The notes under the pieces were generated by a model. That model saw only the letters and a program-made list of their open reading frames with translations, was not told the DNA's origin and made no database searches. Source: Protopterus annectens (lineage: Eukaryota > Chordata > Ceratodontiformes > Protopteridae). From it: DNA of 64,000 nt. Position numbers and translations under genes: made by a program. Location: assembly GCF_019279795.1 (NCBI RefSeq), contig NC_056739.1, forward strand, positions 18,207,292 to 18,271,291, in the 5' to 3' direction. Each line of letters starts with the position of its first letter. Within the stretch, counting starts at the first letter, position 1. Positions 56,640-64,000 of the stretch are shown piece by piece.

Positions 56640-59203
56640 TTTTATGATAAATGTTCTCAACTGGGCAGTTTTGCCATTATGGGTGCATATGGCTTGTTTC
56701 ATTGCTTACTGGAAAAATGTTCAAAACAAATTTAAAACACCCTCTAACAAGTGTACTGTATTGTACAAGGAATATAATTTTAGTACAATGAGGAAGGTGT
56801 ATCAAAGAGCACATGTATGTTTCATATGCAAGGGGCCTATGATTTGAAAACAGCCCACAATTAATCTTTATCTGCCACTGGCAAAATGTATTTTCTTTGA
56901 ATGTGGGTTTCAATGCTGTTTCAATGAATGTGAGTTTCAAGGGCAGAGAAGTTTTAATGCTAAGTTTTCATTGTGAGACTGCATTGCTTTCTTTAACAGA
57001 TGACTTAGTGTTTGTGCTGTAAAATACAAAATAAAACTTTCAAATGAAGTCCAACTCATCATAGAAGTAAAGCAGTATGCACATTAGTGTTTATGGTAAA
57101 TGGAGTGAAATAGCCAAGTAATGGTTCATTAGAATGGCTGCAGAGGCTCCATTCAACCATTATTTTGTCAGGGGGGAAGGGCAGCAAACTCAGACAGGCC
57201 CAGCTGAACTATACCTCCCAACTGTCCAGATTTTCAAAGAATGAATAGATTTTTGCTTCTTATTTTTGGTTTGTTCTTCATAAAATTTGTAGTTTTCTGG
57301 CAAATCATTTAGGAATTAAGTCACTAAATAATAAGTTTCAGACTTCATAACCTTCAGAAAAATGCATGTTAAAGTAAGAGCTGTTCTATCAACTGTCTCA
57401 ATTTATACAAGAGCAATTTTTAGTACTGTTTATATGTGCCCCCAATATATTTGGCCTTGTTCAGATTTCCTGCATTAACAGGTTGAGAGGTACATGCAAA
57501 TAAATTGCTTTATAGAATTAGGCATAGCCAACCTCTCAACTGTCCCCAATTTTTGCCTCAAAATGTTGCTCTTCCCCCTAATAATCCCGCCGCAAAATAG
57601 CAATTTTGGAGAATACATGGAGGGTTTACAATTAAGAAATAACTGTAATAATCAAAGTTATAGATTACTTGAAATGCATGTAGATTCTTTTATTTTGTCA
57701 GCTGCTCAAGGTAGCAGTACTAATATTAAAGTGTCCCTTCTTTGGCAGGTAGCAGCTGTATTGTGTGTCTATTTTATATTTTTGCATCACATTTTTGGTC
57801 CATTTTTCATAAAGTTGTGTTTTTTGGAAAATTAGTGACAAATCACTAAAGACTGAAGTTAGAAAATGACAGACATTTGAGTTTCAGATTTTATACCCTT
57901 CAGAAAATTCATACGAATGCAAGACCTATTCTATTATCTTTCTAAGTTTATTAGAGCAATATTTAAAAATTGTCCTTATTTTTGGGCCTTTGTCCCACTT
58001 CTGTGTATGGCTTTGTCCAGATTTCTTGCTCTTGAGGTTGAGAGGTATGACAAATGTGTCAGGGCCATCACAGTCAGCCAGAGAGATTTCAAATTGTGAC
58101 ATGTTTGTTGCACCCCATGCCCCCATGTAGTGACTCTGGATGTGTCCAAGCAAGGCAAGGAGTAGTTGTATCTACCTTGGATGGGGAGGACACACTGCAT
58201 AAGTACTACAGTGGCTTTTCATCTGTCCTTGATTTTGCAGAATGGTCTGGTTTCTGTCATATTTTTGTACTGTTGATTTATGCTTATTACTCAGATTTAT
58301 GCTTATTACTCAAAGTGCCTGTTGCTCTGTGTTTAAGTAGCAATGCTTTAATGACCATAATAAGGTAAGCTTGTCTGAGATCGTAAGATGCAAGTAAGCT
58401 TTAATAAGCATACTGTTAAAGAATTGCCAACATTGAAAGCCTTTCTGTTGTTGCCATGCAGAGAATACTTGACTAGATAATGTATAAGCCTTGGGTATTA
58501 AAGGACAGGATTCCATTATTTTAAAAAGCTCATTACACTTGTTGGAGACTTCCAGTCATCTCTACAGACTTTACCCGTAAACTAAACAGAATGCCAATCA
58601 TGTGTGGTCCATAACCTGTACAGTAATCCTTTAAGCAATGTATCTTGAGCTTGTTTCTTGTTTGCTTTTCATTTTTACTTTTATCATGTTTTCCCCATGA
58701 AACAAGTTGTCAGGCAGCAGGTCTTTTTTGGATAAGAAACATTTTTACAAGTGGGGGCATCACATAGATTTCTACTTTCAGCACGTTACTTGGTACTTTA
58801 ATAAAGCTGAATATATTATAATTAGAACTGCAGTGCAAGGAGAAGTGGTTTGAGTTGAGTGCTTCTGGTTTTTCTTATACTTGATTTTGACTGGCATTCC
58901 AGTAATGTATTTAAAAAGTAATTTATTTTTTCATGCCTCACAACCTTTTGTTTCCATCTAGATATAAAGTAAGCTGTCATGCAGCCAATGCATTGAAATA
59001 TTTTTATTCTTCTACACTTATTTTTGTCTTGATTGGACTTTCATAATGATGGTTTGCCACCCACATATTTAATTAAAGTTAGTTTTTTGTGGTTTTGTGC
59101 ATAGCTCCTCCCCTTTCTGGTTGACCACACCCCGCCCCTTGACCCCACCCATTCAGCTGTCTCCTGCAGCCCCCCTGTGATTTGAAGTCACCAGCCGCCA
59201 CTG
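56640..59203. other. hAT-like interior and right end, no gene seen
   Basis: AT-rich, no convincing ORF. It contains further copies of the dispersed internal repeat (57210-57500, 57520-57570, 57850-58060; shared CTCCCAACTGTCC / GGTTGAGAGGTA). A pyrimidine-CAG acceptor-like site is near 58450-58461 and an AATAAA near 58800. The last 100 bp are C-rich before the terminal CAGCCGCCACTG. Confidence 0.5.
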
Positions 59204-59211
59204 AGGTACGG

Positions 59212-60129
59212 TGGTTTGACAGATAGAGCTTGAAGCTCTGAAACCCTTCTGGCAGACGTAATCGCGACCAGAAAGGCAGTTTTCCAAGAAAGAAGTTTCA
59301 AATCACAGGTTGCTGCCGGTTCGAAGGGGGAGGAGGTTAAGGCACGTAATACCACATCGAGATCCCACGGAGGAGCAGGATGAGAAATCGGAGGTCGTAA
59401 AAGCGCAGCACCTTTCATGAAGGTTTTACACAATCTGTTGCTCATTAAAGGTGGGTTTATAGATTCATGAAAATTGGAAATAGCTGCCAATTGGACCTTG
59501 ATGGTAGAGACTGAAGAACCTTGATTGAATAGGGAAGTTAGAAATTTCAGGACTTCTGATACCGGAACAGTGATGAGATCCAGACCCCGGAGTTGAGCCC
59601 AAATAGCAAATCTCTTCCATTTGCTAGTATACAATTTCTTAGTGGCAGACTTGTGGGCCGAGGATAAGATATGTATGACTTCCGGGTCTAAAGTATGATT
59701 CCTGACTATAGTCGGAAGAGGAGGAGCCAAGCTGTTAACTTCAAAGTGTGAAGGGACTGATGGAGTTGTCCCGACTGATGAATTAATAGGTCTGGGATCT
59801 GATCCAGGAACCATGGACCGTCCAGTGCATATTTCCGAAGACAGGGGAACCATACCTGACGAGGCCAGTAAGGGGCAACTAAAATCATTTTGCTCCCCAA
59901 GTGAGATGCCTTTTGGATCACTCTGGGAAGGAGAGGAACTGGAGGGAAGGCGTATAGCAAGCTGGTGGGCCAAGGATGGGCTAATGCGTCCATAGGACTC
60001 TCCCCCGGAGCTGGAGTGAGAAAGAAGAACTTTCTGCACTTCGCGTTCAGTGGGGTTGCGAAAAGGTCGCAACAAGGAGTTCCCCATCTGCTGAAGATCT
60101 GAGTTGTCACTGCATCGTTCAGAGACCAC
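59212..60129 (-). pseudogene. DIRS-H tyrosine recombinase, N-terminal part
   Basis: ORF 59188-60129 (313 aa): overlap leader (NDFSCPLLASSGMVPLSS), SSAHKSATKKLYTSKWKRFA, LAAISNFHESI, KTFMKGAALLRPPISHPA, LKLLSWKTAFLVAITSARRV and SELQALSVKPPYL (first catalytic Arg intact). It is cut at PPYL by the hAT-like element. The C-terminal part at 52870-53416 has the other catalytic residues, so the enzyme may have been sound before that insertion. Confidence 0.88.
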
Positions 60130-61588
60130 TCGTGAGGAGAGAGAATAGTTCTTAGTCTGTCGGCTATCACGTTGGATTTCCCAGGGTTATGAGTCGCTAC
60201 CAGAAAACGTTTGGTCGCCACTGCCCATTCCCAAACTCTCATGGCCTCTCTGCAAAGGGGGTAGGATCTGGTCCCTCCCTGTTTGTTCAGATACCAGACT
60301 ACTGACATGTTGTCGGAGTGAATGGCAATTACGCCCTGAGGGAGGTAATCGTGGAGGGCTTGTAGAGACAGAAACACCGCCCTCATTTCTAGAATGTTGA
60401 TATGAAGGAGACTCTCGTCGGGATGCCAATTGCCTTGGACTGACCTGCCCAGGTAATGCCCCCCCCCACCCCGTCTGGGAGGCGTCCGTCGTCAATGTGG
60501 CCATAGGAGTTGGTGGAACAAAGGGTCGTCCCTGATCTAGATTGGAGGACACCAGCCACCAGCGAAGGTCCCATTTGCAGGTTTCCGTGATCCGTATGAG
60601 GTGACTGAGGGGGAGATCCTGAAAGGACCACTGTGTCGATAGGAGCCACTGGAGAATTCTCATATGCAATCTTGCTAAAGGGACTAGGAGAACAGTGGCC
60701 AACATAGAGCCTAATAGCTGCAGGACCATCCTGGCTGGAGCTTTGGATCTGAGAAGCAAGGCTCGGACTTGAGCCTGTATAGTCTGTATCCTTTCTGTAG
60801 GAAGATAGACCCGCATTTGGTTTGAGTCTATCTCTACTCCGATGAACCTTATGCGCTGAGATGGCAGCAACACAGACTTTGGCCAATTGAAGGTGATTCC
60901 AAGGGAAGTGCCTAGTGATATGGTGGCTTGTAGGTTCTGCAATAGTAGACGCCTGGAGGTGGCAGTTAGGAGCCAGTCATCCAGATACGGAAACACCTGG
61001 AATCCTAGACTCCTCAGGTGAGCACTCATGACCGCCAAAGATTTGGTGAACACCCTGGGGGCTGTGGTGAGACCAAAGGGCAGTGCGCAGAACTGAAAAT
61101 GACCGTCTCCCAGGCTGAAGCGCAAATGTCTCCTGGACGCCTGATCTATCAGGATGTGATAATAGGCGTCCTTGAGATCTATGGAGCACATCCAAACACC
61201 TTTCTCCAGCAGTGGGAGAATGGATTGTAAGGTGACCATTCGGAACTTGGACTTTTTGACAAATCGATTTAGGATGCTGAGATCCAAAATGGGCCTCAAG
61301 TCCCCGGTCTTTTTTGGCACCAAAAAGAATCTTGAGTAAGTCCCTAATCCGATCTGGTCTGCGGGGACCGGTTGGATGACTCCTTTTTGAAGCAGCTTTG
61401 AGATTTCTAAGGCTGCAATTTCCCACTGACTGGGTGGTGGGTCCGGGATTTTCTTGGACAGCGGTGGAGGGTGTGAAAAGGGGATGGCGTAACCTCCGGC
61501 TATGATTCGAAGCACCCATCGGTCCTGAGTGATACCTTCCCAGGCTTTTAGGTGCCTCGAACGACCCCGACTGGCTCCGGAGCTGCAC
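59706..61588 (-). CDS. DIRS-H reverse transcriptase / RNase H / Dam-like
   Basis: ORF 60187-61515 (442 aa) is an open RT: VPKKTGDLRPILDLS at about residue 67, the catalytic block CSIDLKDAYYHIL at 110, LPFGL at 145 and YLDD at 177-180, up to TTDASQTGWGGALPG of RNase H. A C-run of 9-10 at about 60458 then shifts the frame to 59706-60386 (226 aa) with MRAVFLSLQAL, HSDNMSVVWYLNKQG, WGTPCCDLFATPLNAKC, YAFPPVPLLPRVIQKA and MILVAPYWPRQVWFP (methylase-like). One homopolymer shift is the only clear break. Confidence 0.87.
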
Positions 61589-63903
61589 AGTCGGGCAATC
61601 CTTCAGGGATTGTGGAAGGCTGAAGAGCCACGAAAGGACTCGCGGTCTCCAGTGTTGCGGGGCCTCTGCCGCCTCTGGGACGGCGTCTTCCAGAAAAATT
61701 TTCCCCTCCTCTGCCTCTAGAAGGGGGATCGTCCTGCTGCGAGGGATAAGACTTCTGGGATTTACGGAACCACATTTTCCCTCCTCTTTTAGCCTTGGGG
61801 TAAGGCCGAAAGGGAGTGGAAAATCGTGCCCCTACGGCAGTCAGTCTTACCTTCTTGCTCACAGCGGGTCAATGTGTCCTTTACCTTGGGTCCAAACAAA
61901 GAGGACCCATCAAAGGGAGCGTCGGCAAAGGAAGACTTAAAGGCTTCCGCAAAATGACACAGGCGGAGCCAGGCTTGCCTCTGTAGAGCAACACCCGTAC
62001 CCGCCGCTCTACTCGCCCCCTCGGCTGCATATGAAATGAGCCTCATGGACGAGTTTGATATCGATGACAGCGTAGCCAACTGAGAGCCAACCGTCTGGGC
62101 CAGCTGCACCGGGTATCTGAAAGCTCCTTGATCAGATCCCTCTGAAATCTGCGTCAAATAGTTCAGGGACCTTAAGGTAAAGGCCGCTGAACTGAGGGTG
62201 CGCTTCCCGTACCGATCCATGCTCCTAGACTCCATATTAGGAGGATGGACGGACGTCGAAGCCTCTGCTACATCTTGTTGGGTAGCAGATGCCACCACCA
62301 GGGCATCTACAGCCACACCTTTGGTCAGAAACTCCTTCTCTGGGGGTGCTGATAAGAATTTATTTGGGCGAGCAGGCACTGGTTCCACAGAGTCTGGATG
62401 CTCCCGCCTTCGACAGATCAAATCTAGGAGCTCGTCGAAGGGCGGAGACACCCAGGAGGCGGAGGGCTGAGCCCCGAAGGCCTTGAGGAACACCGACTCG
62501 TCAGCGGAAGGGGGTTTGGAATGCCAGCCGCCTCGTTGTTTGAGGGCTTCCAAGATGTCTGCGAAGGAGACATCATCTGAGGACGACTTAGGGGACCCCT
62601 CCGCATCATCAAGATCGGTGTCCGACGTGCGAGACTCATCGGGGGAGTCGACGTGCTTCCTCTTGCACAGTCTTTTCCTTGGGGTTCCTCCGAAGAAGCT
62701 TCAGAGGGACCTCCAGGAGGGGGGGGGGACCCCACTGGGGGTGACCTCAGGCCCCGAGGCTCCGCTGTCTAGCAACAGGGGGACTACGAAAGACCTAGTC
62801 TCCGTGTGTAGGGAAGGTGCCGGTGAGACTGTGGAGGTAGCCAAAGAGGATTTGGCCAAAGCACTCCTCATGGCCCTGAAGGCCGGACCGCCAGAGTCCT
62901 GGGAAGGTCCAACCCCCGGGGTCACAACAGTAGACGGCACCCCCACAGCCGACACACCAAGTGGAAGGCTAGGAACCGAAAACATCGGTCCCGAACCATC
63001 CCCGCCGGGGCCGACCGAGGAGGTTCGTGTATCGAACTCCGACTCGAGAGCCGGGGTTGGAGTAAGGGTCGGAGCCGACCCAAAAACCTCCATCGGCTCC
63101 ACCAGCACCGGCTCCAACGATGCCGAGGCTGTTGGAGGAGGAACCAGAACTACAGGGTGGGCCATCGGCTCCAAAGCCGAATGGGCTGGAGCCGAAACTA
63201 ATTTCTGGAATACAGGAGACTGAAACAGTATTAGGAGCACCCTGTCGATGTCCGAATCCGACATCTTGGAAGATCGGGAGGAGACCGATCGGGTCCGAGC
63301 TGACTTCTCCATCGGCTCCGAAGGACTGGGGGACCGGCTCCGAATGGACTCGACCAATATCGGTGCCGAGAGAGATTCCATAGCAATTTCCCTCGGTGCC
63401 GATGAGGGCTTTGGCGCCGAAGGGGAAGTGTCTGAGCCGGCAACCCTCATCGGCTCCAAAATCAGTGTAGCCGATGAATGTGACCCGCCTCTCGAAGCCC
63501 CAGCCATCGGCTCCGAAACCAGAGGAGTCGAAGCTGGAGGCATCAAGGCAGACCGTTCCGCCCTCGGCTCCGAAGTCCGTGGAGTCGATGGAGAAGCCTG
63601 CCTAGATTTCTTAGTGGTCGGTTCCGACGGGCTGGTCGGAGCCGACGATTTCTTTTTCTTAGCTGGAGAGGGAGAGGAAGATAAGGCCTCTTCGAAGGAG
63701 GGTTTGATAAGCCCTTTTAAGATTAATTTATTCTTCCTCTCTTGGAGGACCCGAGAGGAAAAGGCGTGACACACGCTGCAGGACTCCTGAAGATGTTTGG
63801 CGCCTAAGCAGTAAACGCATAAGGAGTGATCATCTGTTATGGACATTTTATAGTTGCATTTCGTGCACTTTTTAAACCCGGAGGGTCTATGTTCCTTAGA
63901 CAT
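61548..63903 (-). pseudogene. DIRS-H gag
   Basis: ATG 63903 opens MSKEHRPSGFKKCTKCNYKM..CVYCLGAKHLQESCSVCHAFSSRV, the full zinc-binding module, then KPSFEEALSSSPSPAKKKK and a long Ser/Pro/Glu/Met part (repeated EPM and SEP) up to a G-run at about 62719-62728 where the frame breaks. ORF 61789-62553 (254 aa) holds the C-terminal domain: FDELLDLICRR, RYGKRTLSSAAFTLRSLNYL, RLISYAAEGASRAAGTGVAL and FAEAFKSSFADAPFDGSSLF. The RGRGG end is in 61548-61862. Confidence 0.86.
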
Positions 63904-63938
63904 AATTGAAAACACTTTGCCAATTTGTCAGAGAAAAA

Positions 63939-64000
<62 letters not shown>
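63904..64000. repeat. DIRS-H leader start with (AT)n microsatellite
   Basis: The short leader after the gag start runs into an (AT)n tract from about 63942 to the window end. The 5' terminal repeat of DIRS-H lies beyond. Confidence 0.85.

Larger units (their letters stand above)
53417..59203 (+). mobile_element. hAT-like DNA transposon (no transposase seen)
   Basis: 5787 bp. Ends CAGGGGCGGCCCGTG and, inverted, CAGTGGCGGCTGGTG (12 of 15 identical). It is flanked by 8-bp target copies AGGTAAGG (53409-53416) and AGGTACGG (59204-59211), one mismatch. CAG-start termini with 8-bp target duplications are the hAT signature. No open frame looks like a transposase, so it appears non-autonomous. The interior is packed with tandem repeats and tRNA-like modules. 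The strand is given by the putative first exon. Confidence 0.88.
46389..64000 (-). mobile_element. DIRS-H: element inside DIRS-F, host of DIRS-G and the hAT-like element
   Basis: Left end CTTTTAGTTATGTACTTA at 46389, which the ICR (52753-52853) repeats in inverse; the ICR predicts a 5' end ..GATCACATAACAT to the right of the window. It is split at 46407/52474 by DIRS-G and at 53416/59204 by the hAT-like element. Recombinase, RT and nearly whole gag are present, among the best preserved in the window. Confidence 0.9.

Noticed and set aside
56640..59203. hAT transposase exons in the right part of the element
   Set aside because: Open frames here are short, unrelated to transposase motifs and without consistent splice borders; only one acceptor-like site and one AATAAA were noticed.
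62483..63223. Plus-strand ORF of 246 aa opposite DIRS-H gag (and similar ones at 15677-16093, 30497-30922, 63248-63769)
   Set aside because: Antisense shadows of the GC-rich, stop-poor gag region; the minus-strand frame carries the recognisable domains.
1..64000. Ngaro-type or Ty3/Gypsy retrotransposons
   Set aside because: Ngaro has split direct repeats and Gypsy has long terminal repeats, protease and a DDE integrase. Here the repeats are inverted, an ICR is present and the integrase is a tyrosine recombinase, i.e. DIRS.
63942..64000. (AT)n run as an origin or cruciform element
   Set aside because: A plain microsatellite at the window edge; nothing further supports a function.

Overview
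This window is wall-to-wall transposable elements from a eukaryote; I see no host gene. It holds ten copies, whole or partial, of DIRS-type tyrosine-recombinase retrotransposons from several related subfamilies. All ten have their genes on the minus strand. There is also a split R4/Dong-like non-LTR retrotransposon, two pieces of a CR1/L2-like LINE, a Tc1/mariner-type MITE and a 5.8 kb hAT-like element. Such a density of DIRS elements, together with hAT, R4 and CR1 families, suggests a vertebrate with a large, repeat-rich genome. An amphibian (caecilian or salamander) is my best guess; this is inference, not seen directly.

Layout, using my own labels. 1-3479: DIRS-Y, the 5' half of a decayed copy. 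3480-5271 and 36953 to about 40370: the R4-like element, cut in two by DIRS-E (5272-36952). DIRS-E is itself cut by DIRS-C (9340-34714). DIRS-C is cut twice, by DIRS-B (10082-22715) in its recombinase gene and by DIRS-D (25837-32047) in its gag gene. DIRS-B is cut in its recombinase gene by DIRS-A (11106-17704), whose gag carries a CR1-like LINE tail (16082-16625). That is R4 > E > C > B > A > LINE. About 40370-41168 is the gag start of another DIRS copy (X). 41169-46388 is the 3' part of DIRS-F. F is interrupted in gag by DIRS-H (46389 to the window end), which holds DIRS-G (46408-52473) in its terminal repeat and the hAT-like element (53417-59203) in its recombinase gene.

The complete DIRS copies are about 6.0-6.5 kb once nested DNA is removed and share one plan, read on the minus strand. 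It runs: 5' inverted terminal repeat; leader; gag with an N-terminal Cys/His zinc-binding motif, a Ser/Pro/Glu-rich middle and an Arg/Gly-rich end; reverse transcriptase, RNase H and a Dam-methylase-like domain; tyrosine recombinase; internal complementary region (ICR); 3' inverted terminal repeat with a roughly 30-nt extension. gag overlaps RT, and the methylase-like domain overlaps the recombinase start in another frame. Each ICR is the fusion of the element's own two ends, the hallmark of replication through a circular DNA. At five junctions, removing the element restores a continuous host reading frame with no target-site duplication, so the insertion order can be read directly.

Most copies carry frameshifts, many at homopolymer G/C runs, so they are annotated as pseudogenes unless a domain is open. 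Gene edges inside decayed copies are approximate.
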